This document shows, one piece after another, positions 26,901 through 37,530 of a stretch of 64,000 nucleotides of DNA. The translations under genes were made by a program, and so were the position numbers. The notes under the pieces are model-generated. The model had not been told where the DNA came from, did not search any database, and saw only the letters and a program-made list of their open reading frames with translations. The stretch is from Lonicera japonica. Its lineage: Eukaryota; Streptophyta; Magnoliopsida; Dipsacales; Caprifoliaceae. Numbering within the stretch: the first letter of the stretch is position 1; each line of letters starts with the position of its first letter. The DNA lies in NCBI GenBank assembly GCA_021464415.1, contig CM038464.1, positions 51,690,783 through 51,754,782 on the forward strand, written 5' to 3'.

Positions 26901-28606
26901 GGTTTGCACAATTAGGGTATGACCCCAATGAAAAAAATATTACAAGAATTAAAACCTGATCCTGCAATGATGCAAGAGTTGATGAGTATTCTTTTGGGAC
27001 TTGCCGCATAGCTGCAACAAACTGACCAGCTTTCGTATAGAAACCTCTGTTCGCCTCGCATAATTTTAATATTCTCTTTGCAGAGCGTTGATGAACCTAA
27101 AATCCCCAAAAACATCAAATATACTATAAAAAGGGCAAGTTACAGACAATGCTATCTGCAGCTGCTCTAAGAAAATATTTTTGGCCTTTTGGCAGTAGCA
27201 ATGTAGCATAGTTTCCAAAAAAATTATTTGGGCTATGTCAAAACTCAAGTTTCCAACATATACTATTCATTTCTCCAAATTGGCTGGAAATTGATATGGA
27301 TAACGGAATTTCACGTTATCTCCTTGAACATAGCCTTTACTTTGTAAAAGCATGTCATGTGCAATTTTATTAGTATTATATCTGAAATAAATCCAGCAAT
27401 ATATCCAGAAACTAATTTATATGATTCAGACCTATACCAAGGCGGCGAGGCATTTTTGTCATTGCATCTCAAGCTTTGGTCAATGACAAAATGCAATGGA
27501 CCTTACCATAATTATTCGACAAGAATCTCGATGAAATACTAACTTAACACATTGTGGAAATGCTACATAACAAGGCTACAAAAATACTTGTAGGGGGCTT
27601 CGTGTTCACTTTTATAGTTCAAGGAGTCAAAGTAAAAATGAGCTATAATTAACCTGGTTACTCTAACTAACTCGTCTTCTTACAGTGCTACCTCATTTTC
27701 ACATTATCTACTGAACTTGATCTAATTTCATTTAGTACTCTACATGGACATAATTATCTGACATTAAAAATGGGCATATCAAGCTGGTGATTCATCATTA
27801 GTTATAATAGATTGTGATAAGACTGTAGCTTATATGGACGACATCTTCTAACCAATACATGGTGGCCACATTGCATATATATGTTAGATTTTATATCCGT
27901 CACGAATTATTGAAATTTCCAAATCTTCAAATTTTAAGCAAAAAATTGTTGAATACACTATTTGAAATGTCTAAATTTAGACAGGAGTCAGGACATGAGT
28001 CTCACAGGTCATAGAGGATGTTTGACTATGTAATTCTATGGGCATTATGACAACTTAAATCGAGATGCTATTTTTTAGCTTTCTCATTGTATAATTCATA
28101 TATAATAACACTGAATTTCAAAAAATAGCACACAATAAAGAGATTGCAAACCTCAGCCAACACTTGTAGATACTCATCAGACTCCACCGACAATCTATGT
28201 AGAGAATACTTGTAATCAGCAACATTCGAAGCAATCTGTACCAAATAAGACGAGCAATAATAAACGAAACAAACATTGATTTCCAATAAAATTTTGATGC
28301 GAAGAGAATGAATAAATGAATTGATCTGTAACAAATAATATGAGCAATAACCGAAGGAAAGCATTGATTTCGAACAAATTTGTGATGCAAATACGGTGAT
28401 AAGAAGAATGAACATACGGTGAAGAGAGCGCGAGAAGAGCGAACGACGCCGTTGAGTGCTGTTTTGATGTTCGGTGCGGAGGAGGAGAGAGGAGGAGAGT
28501 CGGTGAGTGAAGAATTAGGGTTTAGGGAATGGAAGGTGAGAGTAGTAGCAATGCCGGTAGCAGTGATGAAGTAGAGAGAGGTCTTTGCTTGAAATTTGGA
28601 AATCAT
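17987..28606 (-). CDS. ABC1/UbiB-family atypical protein kinase (aarF-domain protein), complete
   Basis: Fourteen exons on the - strand, in transcript order: 28418-28606, 28152-28235, 26956-27096, 26211-26281, 25635-25728, 25122-25199, 23959-24025, 22727-22812, 22538-22588, 22192-22239, 21968-22088, 21674-21854, 18217-18354 and 17987-18113. They join in phase to 491 aa. Family hallmarks are KAGQ (113-116), AAAS (172-175) followed by IAQVH, AVK with K193, HGDPHPGN (323-330) as catalytic loop, and LLDHG (345-349) as the DFG-equivalent metal-binding motif. ABC1 kinases act in mitochondria and plastids on isoprenoid-quinone and lipid metabolism. The first 63 residues are Ser/Thr-rich with a hydrophobic stretch, fitting an organelle-targeting segment (inference). 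It resembles the Arabidopsis ATH9 branch from memory. Intron 12 (18355-21673) carries a Copia fragment yet the gene reads through in frame. Confidence 0.93.
18621..18804. repeat. 92-bp tandem duplication
   Basis: 18621-18712 and 18713-18804 are essentially identical, both beginning 'atggaaaattgtgttgtata' and ending 'aacataaaaga'. The near absence of differences points to a recent duplication. It lies in the probable LTR remnant just downstream of the Copia pol stop. Confidence 0.92.
18890..21655 (-). mobile_element. Degenerate Ty1/Copia retrotransposon (partial pol) inside the ABC1 kinase intron
   Basis: Read on the - strand, an integrase piece ([29 protein letters not shown]; 21346-21600) is followed by a proline/serine-rich linker (20557-20829). 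Then come reverse transcriptase ([15 protein letters not shown] near 20110-20175, [31 protein letters not shown]; 19690-19930) and an RNase H end ([27 protein letters not shown]), stopping at 18890. Gag and protease are absent. The YVDD box reads YVDE, and the catalytic Glu expected in the integrase NG-A-E-R-K motif is Asp. Frameshifts and stops break the reading frame throughout. No 5' LTR is seen; 18620-18890 may be LTR remnant. The pol homology starts only about 20 bases past the splice donor of kinase exon 12. Confidence 0.88.
19955..20087 (+). mobile_element. tRNA-derived SINE inserted in the Copia reverse transcriptase
   Basis: It starts 'aggggatggcccagtgataa' (A-box-like) and has a B-box-like 'ggtcaagggatcgac' near 19998. 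It ends 'gagatttagacctcccttt' followed by eight A's. The host RT is split between its GFTSS and LSLFVYK segments at this point. The 3' end matches the SINE at 51341-51490. No clear target duplication was found, so borders are approximate. Confidence 0.7.
22866..23668. mobile_element. PIF/Harbinger-like MITE (outer) in ABC1 kinase intron
   Basis: The ends are 'gggaccgtttggttgtgtag' and (reverse strand) 'gggctcatttggttgtccct', with 'aattctaattca' near the left end and 'ttgtccaattcacaattt' near the right. The flanks are TTG and TTA, consistent with a mutated TTA duplication. It is the same family as 44560-45000. A second element is nested at about 23025-23396. Confidence 0.65.
23025..23396. mobile_element. 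Nested MITE inside the 22866-23668 element
   Basis: The ends 'gggtatgtttggtgggtgat' and (reverse strand) 'ggtgatgtttggttgatatt' form an inverted repeat. Complementary 'aaaaactcaattt' and 'aaattttaaaaactta' arms lie inside. It interrupts the outer MITE relative to the copy at 44560-45000. Confidence 0.55.
24514..24985. repeat. AACCG-rich repeat element
   Basis: A dense run of 'gaaccgaa', 'accggt', 'gaaccgtta' and 'ggttcgg' words. It begins 'gggctgggaccggtttggtt' and ends 'ggttcggtttatggtttttc', so the ends are roughly inverted. It lies in kinase intron 6 (24026-25121). It is non-coding as far as I can see. Confidence 0.6.
25792..26063. mobile_element. MITE in ABC1 kinase intron 4
   Basis: The long imperfect inverted repeat runs 'ggcctgtttcataaaaaagt' ... 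'gttttttatcaacgcaccc', with inner arms 'agagatcaatgatttggtga' and 'tcaccaaatcactcatctct'. It is non-coding and related to 17131-17399. Confidence 0.65.
26347..26900. repeat. Repeat with 'ggatac' words at both ends, in kinase intron 3
   Basis: The left part 'gcatggatacttcgtcaaag' with 'cggatac' words is mirrored by 'tccgtatcctac' and 'ctcgtatcc' near 26830-26870. This is the pattern of a dispersed inverted-repeat element. The borders and class are uncertain. Confidence 0.4.
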
Positions 28607-28908
28607 GGAGGTGCTTCTGTATCTCCGAATCCGTAGCTTGTTCCTAAATATTACACCTGTTTGCTTTCAAGACAAAGAACACAAAAATCTCGATAGACAA
28701 ATATCTTACATAAAAATGTCATCGATTATTAAAAAGGGTAAAATACACTAACTCCCTCTAACTATTACAATTTAGCACTTTACCCCATAATTTATAAAAA
28801 TCAACATTAGAACCCTTAAATTATTAAATATTATCACTTAACTCCTAAAGTTACATAAATAGCCTTATACAAAGTTTGAGGGAAAAAAAAAGAAAAAATA
28901 AAAATAAA

Positions 28909-29932
28909 GGGGGCTATTATTTACAACCCCAATTTTGTCACTAACACTACCTTTATCACAAACACCTCCTTCATGTCAATTTTTAGTCACTAACACCTTC
29001 CACCCAATTAAAAGTTAATACAAACATTAATTAAAAATAAAACTACTTAACATTGAAAAAGAAATAAGTTATTTACGTCTCTCACCTAATGACACGTGAG
29101 TAGATTCACGCACACTCACCCCACATCAGGTAAATGTGTTGTAAGTGACTCACCTAATATTAAGTAATGGAGTGTGAAGTGTACTGGAGTATTTCTAAAT
29201 TATACTCACCTAATAACAAGCGAGTGGCTTCACACACATTCACCCCACATCAGGTGAATGTATTGTAAGTGATTAGCCTAATAACACACACTCGAGAGAT
29301 GTAATTAGATTACCCTCCATATATAAAGCGAGTCAAGTATGGACATAACTTATTTTATACTATGTTTTAGAGATTACATATTTGTTTCAATTTGAATGTT
29401 ATAGAATGGTGTATGAAAGTTAATATACACATTAATAAACCAATAATAATAATTATAATACATCTTTGGCTTCATTTTGGAGTAGAATTTTATCACCAAC
29501 TTTTTCTTGAACTTCTTCTTTCTCCACTATCTCATGAACAATACTTCTTATTTATCATAATCTAAGCTTCAAACTTCCCACCAATAATGTTTGTGCTTCG
29601 ATTTGGTTGTGATTTTTTAATTTTGAGAGCTCAAATGATAAAAAAAGTGAGTCTCTTATCTTTTATCATTTTACTTGTAGCAATAGAATGTGATTGTGAA
29701 TGGGGTAAAAAGTGGAAGATATAGGTATAATTATTTGGGTTAATGTTAGATTAGTTTATTAAAAATGAAAAAATAGATAAGTTAATGTTTTTAATCATTA
29801 GATAAATAAGTTAAGTAATAGTTAAATGAGAGGGTGTTTGTGACAAAAAAGTGGGGTGTTGAAATGTGTTTTTTATCAAATTATAAATGGTGGTGTTTGT
29901 GACAAGAATGAGGGGTGTAAATATTACCCCCC
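28909..29932. mobile_element. Second inverted-repeat element nested in the MULE-like unit
   Basis: The left 'gggggctattatttacaacc' and right (reverse strand) 'ggggggtaatatttacaccc' ends match, continuing with 'ttgtcacaaacacc' repeated on both sides. The interior has CACCTAAT/ACATCAGGT(A/G)AATGT words in direct repeats (29080-29290). There is no coding sequence. Confidence 0.55.
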
Positions 29933-30052
29933 AAAATATAGGGTAAAATATAATAAACCCCCCTAAAGTATCACAACTTGACATTTTACCCCTTAATTTA
30001 TAAAAGTTAACACTAAACACCCATAAACTATTAGTTGTTGTCACTTAACCAA

Positions 30053-30072
30053 CCCCCCCCCCCCCCCCCCCA
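30053..30072. repeat. Poly-C tract of 20
   Basis: Twenty consecutive C's followed by A's, at the end of the second MULE-type terminus. Confidence 0.9.
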
Positions 30073-32591
30073 AAAAAAAAATATGTGCCCTTATATAAAT
30101 GCTTAAAATATAAAAAATAAAACAAAAAAATTGACCAAGCTCTCTCTCTACAGACACACACACACACATATGTATTTCGTTTAATCTTTCCATCCATTAA
30201 ATCTAATAACTCTAATTTATTTATTTTTTATCATCTTTAACCAATAACTCACATATGTAAATATTAATATACGTACGAATTATATTAAGGTATTTTTAAA
30301 TTATATGTATACATACATAAGCATAATATGCATATTTTTAGAGATAAAATTTGGTTATCACATAGTTCAACATATATATATGCACTAGGTCGTAATTCAT
30401 ACCAAAGGCACTATCAACCATTCAAAAAAAATTATAAGTTTCAACCACACAATTCTTTCTCTTCTTATACATTTTTAGAGTTGAAAAATCATAACCCCTT
30501 ATTATAAATATGTATATATATATGTTTCTAAAGAGAGAATGGGTTATCAGAGTTCCATTGCCAAAGTTGAATAATGGTGGTGGTGTAAATGAGTGATGAT
30601 GAATATAGAGCTCTTCCCCTCCAATAATAGAGGATAATAAGAGAGATAAAGAAAAAGGGGGGAGGGTTGGTTTATTTTATTTTTCTTTTTTTTCTCTCAA
30701 ACTATGTACAAGGGTATTTATATAATTTTGGAGGTTAAGTATAACATCTAATAGTTTAGGGGGGGCTTAGTGTTGATTTTTATAAATTAGGAGGTAAAGT
30801 GCCAAATTGTGATAGTTTAAGGGAGTTTAGTGTATTTTACCCTTATTAAAATAACTCTATCACAAGTTAATTTATTACAATTGGTGTGTAATTAACATAT
30901 TAAAATATTAATTTTTTATGTCATATATTTATATAAATATTAATACATTATTTTCGTTGTGGAGTTATTTCCCTTTTGGTTTCTATTTATTTAGTTATAT
31001 TTATCTTTAGTACTTAAAGCTTTTATTAATTCTTCTATAATACATCTTTTGTTGTAGTGAATATGATCATTACTTTTATTTTATATGATTTATTATATTT
31101 ATTGTGACTAAAAAATAATTAAACTCTTAAATTTGAGACATCTTAAATAAGAAGACATACTGAAAGAGTGATGTAAATATCCAATTAAAAAATGTTAGAT
31201 TTAATCAAACTTTGTATAAGGACCAACCATTTCTAGGGATAAATGGATGAAATTTTTTATAAAATTTTGTAGAAATGATTTTTATAATTAGTAGATCTCC
31301 ACTAAATTTTAAAAAAAAGAACTAAATTTGGAAAGACGGAAAAATTACAAAACCAAGAAGTTTTCCCTTATGTTATGGCCACTGTGTGGACATGTAAAAA
31401 TTAAGTTGTTACAACATGAAGTCACAAGCATCATTTTGCCTAGTACAGGTCAAGTATATAAAATTTCAATGGACGAAAATAACCATATATATATATATAT
31501 ATTACATTTTCATCACACCTAGTTCTAGTGTGATCGAATTTTTTGATAAAATTTATAGAGATATTCTACTTATTATAGAGACGATCCCTACAAAGTTTTA
31601 TGCAAAAATCCATCCATTTACCTAAGGGTGGATTCGGTATAGTTACCGTACCAAATCCACTATATATATTGAGTATCGTACCAAAATTTTGGTAAGGCAA
31701 AATACATTACCATCACTGTACCAAAATTTTCAATATACTGAAAAATTGGTTCAGTTCAGCATACATTACTAAAATACTTCCTCGTCTATTTATCTTATTT
31801 AAAAAATAATAATAATCAACATGTTTATAAACAAGATTGCTATCAAACACACCCTTATAAGGTCAACAACTCAATATAAACAGTTACATATGCTTGTTGC
31901 CTTTATATTATTATATAGTATGCGTGTATGTGTAAATTCTTGAAGCTGAAGCAATTCAAATGAAGATGGAAATTTAAATTTTGGAAGAATTGTATAGAAT
32001 AAGTCCATAAATGCACATGAATTTGCTTAACATACATTAACAATACACGTCAAATAATGAAGTCTTAAACAATGTTAGGTCAATATAAATGGCTACATAT
32101 ATATGCTTGTCGCCTGGATATTAACATATATATATATATATATACAGTGGCGTAGCCAGGAATTCGAAGTTAGGGGTGCGCAATTTGAATAAACTCAAAC
32201 ACATCCAATTCGAAGCCACTGATCTACATAACTTATAAACGCATCCAAAGGAAAGAAAATCCGGGAACCTAAATGAATTATGATTAAGATAAATAGGTCC
32301 TCTTGGAAGTGTAGCCTATGATTTGGTAGCTTTTCTCCCCAACTTCCTACGGCTATTACTGTTTCTTGTTTGGGCCATGTCTCTTAGTAGCACAAGAAAA
32401 AGAACAACTAATTTCAACTTAGAATAACAATTCCGAAATACATAAATTCTTCTCGAGATTGGAGTCAGGCTATAAAAGTTCAACTTAGCATAAGAAAGTA
32501 AGACTATTTCTTTGTGACGGAGGGAGTATGCACTAAAAAAGGTTCTTATTCAAGACAAAAATCCAATGAATTATGGGATCCAGATGATGAG

Positions 32592-32808
32592 TTCTAACTG
32601 AATATAATGTCCTTCACATAACCACCATATTAGAGAACTAATAGTCTAATAGTAATGATTGCAAACAAAAAAGAATCTATTTTGAAACTACTTTTTTTGA
32701 ATTCTAACTGAATATAATGTCCTTCACAGAACCACCATATTAGAGAACTAATAGTCTAATAGTAATGATTGCAAACAAAAAAGAATCCATTCTTAAACTA
32801 CTTTTTTT
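32592..32808. repeat. 110-bp tandem duplication
   Basis: 32592-32701 and 32702-32808 both begin 'ttctaactgaatataatgtc' and share 'accaccatattagagaacta'. They differ at only a few sites. Confidence 0.9.
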
Positions 32809-33862
32809 TTGCTCTTTGAAGATCCAACCACACTAATACTCTGTAGCATTTTGTATACTCGTGTACACGTGCTATGTTCAAGGAAAGATGCAAAGACAAA
32901 AGCATATCAACAGTGAATATGATGATAAAATTTTCAAATCCATGATTCATTTCCATCTCCATTAATTTAAAACAAGCTCATGATATCATAGTCAAGTCTG
33001 CTAAAGTCACATTACAACTGATATACCGCTAACTCATTCCAGCCCACCTTTGTTAGCAAAATCAAATATAACAAAATCATAATACATAACAGAGCTATAA
33101 TCAGCCCTAGAAACTCACACTTATTAAATCTAAACAATGATCAAGAAAAGAATAAATTAGCTATAGCCTATAAACGAGATACAAAACTCACATTTCACCA
33201 TAATTTTTACACATTCAAACGAAGCAAATAGAGACCCACTAACCTTGGTGGCTTGGTCGGTGTTGAGTAACTGAAGCATGAATGAGTGGGTGGTCACCGT
33301 TCGGTGCTGTGGACGGGATGTTGCTGGATGGAGTCGGAGAGTATAGTGAAACGAAGTGGAAAAAAAAAGAGAAACAAGGGAAAAACTGAAGAGAAGGGAA
33401 ATATAAAGGGGGAGAGTGAGATCGGGATCTCCTTCCTTATTTAAGTGTATTTTAATTCTCAAAATGCCCCTTAACTTTTATTTATTACAATTGCATACCC
33501 TCAACTATAAATTTATGCATATAAGTCCCTATTTATTTTTATTTTTAAAAAATTGTCGAAATCATTACGCACCCCCTTGTCACTACATATACGCCCTTGT
33601 ATATATATATACATGCGTGTGTGTGTGTAAATTCAATAGCAATTAATTCCAATAAATCTCGAAATTTGTAATTTTGAATAAATGAAGTGAACAAGTACGT
33701 AAATGCATGTGAATTTGCTCAATATAGACAATCATGACCAGAGAAGGGGAATTACAACCAATCAAGTAGTCCATAGCTTGTAAAAATTAGTAATTTGGCA
33801 GTCCTTGGTAATAGGTATATTGAAAACATTATCGTTAGTATCTTGGTAATATAAAAAAATTA

Positions 33863-34126
33863 GGGTAATTCTATTTTCACTTTTAATAATGTTTGGTTTC
33901 ACTCTTGCTTTTAATTCGGTCTTTGAGTACCGAGTAAGGGCTTGTTATTCGATTCTTAAGGGTCGAATAGAAATATAATTATGCCTTAGTCAGCCCCTAA
34001 GCATCGAGTAATAATCTTATATTCGGTCCTCAAAAACTGAATAACATCCACGAACTTGGTGCTAAAGAACCAAATGAAAAGTGAGAGTTGAATTAAGTAT
34101 TATTGGGGGTGAAAATAGAGTCACCC
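33863..34126. mobile_element. Short MITE with 8-bp target duplication
   Basis: The ends 'gggtaattctattttcac' and (reverse strand) 'gggtgactctattttcaccc' match. It is flanked by AAAAATTA on both sides, which suits a hAT-type element, although the target is AT-rich so chance is possible. The interior mentions 'attcggt' and 'cgagtaa' words in both orientations. Confidence 0.7.
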
Positions 34127-34808
34127 AAAAATTATATATATATATATATATATATGATTATATCGATACACTACATAATACTATCAGTAATGAAAATCAT
34201 TAAATGTATTAGTTATACACCACTACTACAGTACACTTACCAATTTGTACTAAATTTCAATACAAATCAGTATGGTATAATATGGTAAGATATTTTTTCT
34301 ACAAAATTCGACCCCAACATTTACCCTTAGAAATGAATACTCCATATTATTTTTAAAGTAAGAGAATCTCTTACAAGAGCATTTCCATATGTACATGTAT
34401 ATCTATTTGATAAATGACGATGTGGTAATCCATGTCAAATGTACTATCCACCTTTAAAAAAATATTTTCAATTTTAACCACATATTTTTTCATTCCTATA
34501 CATTTTCAAGATTCAAAATTGTCCCTTAGTATATTGATTTGAATACTATAAAATAGATATGAATTATACATGTCATGTATTCTTATGTTTCATATCAATA
34601 TATGTTTTCTCAGATCTTTAAATAGAAAATAATTATAAACGACATTTATAGGTTTGTCTTTAGAATAAATGATCATCTTTTTAGAGACTTAGTTTAAATG
34701 ACAACTTTTGTAATGAAATACAATCTTTTTTAATCAATGACAAAATATTAATTATTTTATTATTTTCATTAACTAAGTTGAATTCCAATACTATTATTCT
34801 TAAAGATA

Positions 34809-35280
34809 ATTACAAGAAAAATAAATATATTATTAAATTCAAAATTAAATCAATAAAAATAAATTCAAACCAATTCAACTATATATCACAAGAAATTCAA
34901 ACAAAAAGATAACGTAAGAATTATTCAAAAAAAGTCAAAGAATGTAAATATCTCAAACTAATTGAACATAATATGAGACTGAAGTTGCAAATATGTCTAA
35001 AGCCCAACTCTCCTATAATAGCAATCAGACATATTAAGTTACGTTCTTCTAGTTAAATTTCTGGCAAACATATTACAAGAAAAATAAATATATTATTAAG
35101 TTCAAACCAATTTAAATACATATCATATGAAAAATCAAACACGAAGATAAACATAAGAATTATTCAAAAAAGTCAAAAGAATGAAATGTTTTAAATTAAC
35201 CAAAATAACGTAACTATGAGACTGAAGTTGTAAATATGTCTGAAACACAATTATCTCATAATAGCAAGTAAACATATTTT
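34809..35280. repeat. Diverged tandem duplication (two ~210-bp copies)
   Basis: 34809-35032 and 35072-35276 share 'attacaagaaaaataaatat', 'aagaattattcaaaaaa', 'tgagactgaagttg' and 'aatatgtct' in the same order, with many substitutions and small indels. This is an old duplication; no coding sense was found. Confidence 0.75.
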
Positions 35281-37058
35281 AGTGACTAGACATAATAGCA
35301 AGCAGTCATATTTATAAGACATAAATAACATATAGATACAATAGAGTAAAATACATGTATAGTTATAAATAGCATGTAAATATAATTGAGTATTAGACAT
35401 ATAAATAACATGTAGATATAATAGAATAGTAAACATGTGTAGACATAAATAACGTGTAGAAAAAATAAAAAAATAATTAACATGTTAGTTCATAGTTCAT
35501 AGGCAAATTTTAGGTACGTATTTTTAAATTATTTTTGACTACATATGGATTTACTTGATAGTTGATAGGCATATTAAACATATTACATTAGGAATACGTG
35601 TTACTTTATTTGTCAGTTTAGTGAAGAATTGGGTCAGTGCAAGTTGTATTCAAAATATTTTATTTGACCCACGTTCGAGATTGTATTTTTCTCTTTTTGA
35701 AAAAAATGGTATATTCCAATTCTTTATGTCAAACATTTGGGTGGGTCGGGGGCTCTTTTAGAGCATAACAATTATTTTTTGATCCATCTATTTAAATGTG
35801 GGCTTTTATTTTCTCTGTTATTAGGCTTCATTTGTTTTGTCTTTACCTTTATTTTATGGCCCATTTTTATTTTCTACAATAGGATTTTATTAGGCCTATG
35901 TTCAATGAAACAACTTGATTTCTCAATTTTTGATCTCCATAAGTCAAAAAGCCTCATCTTCCTTGCTTTTTTTTAAATCATCGCCAGCACCATTTTTTTC
36001 TTTTTTCAGTTGTTCAACAATGGTCTATGCAAGATTCCCGATGGATTCAATGTAATTATTTCTTTGATTTTGATTCGTACGTTCCCATCTTACATTTTAA
36101 TTTTTCAATCACAAATATATTATTTCTTCATTAGCTTGTATTTGCACCTTAATCCATCCATGTTATTTTCAAATCTTCATGATCGTACCTTTTCTATTCT
36201 CCATCTTTATGTAATTTAAATTAAGCTTTTGTATGCAGTTTTTTATTTTTTAGTGATTCTTGTTTTGTTCTTGTAGAATGTTTTATTATTGTGGTTATTC
36301 CTCTTCACTCTTTTGCAATATGTTTGTGTCCTCTTCGTGTACTCACATCAAAAATTTTGGAGTGATGTTTCTTACTGCATATTCTGCCTGGATAAGATCA
36401 CAGTAGCTGGTAAGTTTCAAATTTCTTTCTTATCAAATTGTATGTTAGTTGATATTTATTTTAAATATCCATTTCTGTCAAATATTTTTTTTTATTTTAA
36501 TTATAAAAATCACTTTTAAATTTAGTAAGGACAGTATTGAAAATTTGTTTATTTATTATTTATAATTAATTTAAATTCATTTTATCCTTAATTAAAAAGT
36601 TGTCCTTAAAACTAATTATAAAAATAGATTGTCCTTTATTAGAAAAAGAGTAAGATATTTGTCCTTTTAAAAAAGGCACCTTTTTTAAATAGCTATCTAA
36701 ATTATTTTTTTCGAATATCCATTCGAATAAATTTAAACTCGAATCCAGAACAAATTAGGATATTCGAATAGTCATTTACATCCTTAATATAAAATGAGCA
36801 AGGTTCAAGTTAACCTGGTGTCAGATTAATATGTTTACACTCAATCATATTTTTTTCTTTTAATTTAATAATTTAACCGTTTGATAATATATTTACATTG
36901 TGTTTATTAAGTACGCAAAATTTTAAATCAATCATATATATTTGTAACTATTCTATCATTGTTCAACTCTCCTCAATTTCATTAGGCACATAATTTTAGT
37001 GAAAACAGTGACAACTTCTGGATCTTTGATTAATCTAATTTTTAGTATGCATTTTAGA

Positions 37059-37059
<1 letters not shown>

Positions 37060-37106
<47 letters not shown>
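37060..37106. repeat. (AAT)n microsatellite
   Basis: About fifteen AAT units. Confidence 0.92.
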
Positions 37107-37229
37107 CCAACGGAAGAATGTTGAGTTACAAATTTGGACCAATTGTTAGGTTGAATCAAAATTTGTTAGAAAATATAAATTAAAGTCGAAGCGAGATTAT
37201 CATTCCAAGAGAAAACTTTATAAAAGTAT

Positions 37230-37530
37230 CTCCATTGGATGGCAATGGGTCGGGTTTGGTCAAATCCGACCGACCCGCATATAAACCCGTCGACCCGACC
37301 CATGCGGGTTTTATTTTTTTAAAACCCGAACCCCCCGCCCCACTTCGTAGTAATTATACTATATTATAAGGCTATTTAAGGAATAAAATGCTATATTTGG
37401 GGCAAGTCGAGTTAAACGGATTATTTTTGTGCAAACTCGAACCCGCTCCACAGTCAAAAAAACCCACCCCATTCAGGTCAGGTCTGGTCAAAAACCCGCC
37501 ATATTGGGATTTTTTTACCATCCCTAATCT
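37230..37530. repeat. 'GGGTCGGGT' inverted-repeat element
   Basis: It begins 'ggatggcaatgggtcgggtt' and ends 'gggatttttttaccatccc', with alternating 'gacccg' and 'cgggtt' words between. This type of dispersed plant repeat is also suggested at 17820-17960 and 24190-24320. Confidence 0.5.

Larger units (their letters stand above)
28736..30842. mobile_element. MULE-like element with long terminal inverted repeats
   Basis: The left 'gggtaaaatacactaactcc' arm (to about 28870) matches the right arm read on the other strand ('gggtaaaatacactaaactc', from 30842 inward), through 'cactttacc' and 'taatttataaaaatcaac'. That is over 100 bp. The flanks are 'ttattaaaa' on both sides, with one extra A at the left, close to the 9-bp duplication typical of MULEs. 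A second left-type terminus occurs at about 29938-30056. No transposase was seen. Confidence 0.6.

Noticed and set aside
28118..28415. Longer open frames continuing past the first ABC1 kinase exon
   Set aside because: The frame runs into intron 1; the donor at 28417-28416 and the acceptor before 28235 give the conserved N-V-A-D-Y continuation instead.
33157..33462. 101-aa - strand frame with CT-rich leader and an 'aag|gttagt' donor-like site
   Set aside because: It looks like a possible first exon (LLNTDQATK before the GT), but I could not find a following exon or a family. It may be a captured 5' gene end inside a repeat; not enough support for a gene.
35555..36519. Cluster of + strand open frames of 60-79 aa
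   Set aside because: They are T-rich and hydrophobic by composition, have no conserved motifs, and do not join by consistent splice sites.
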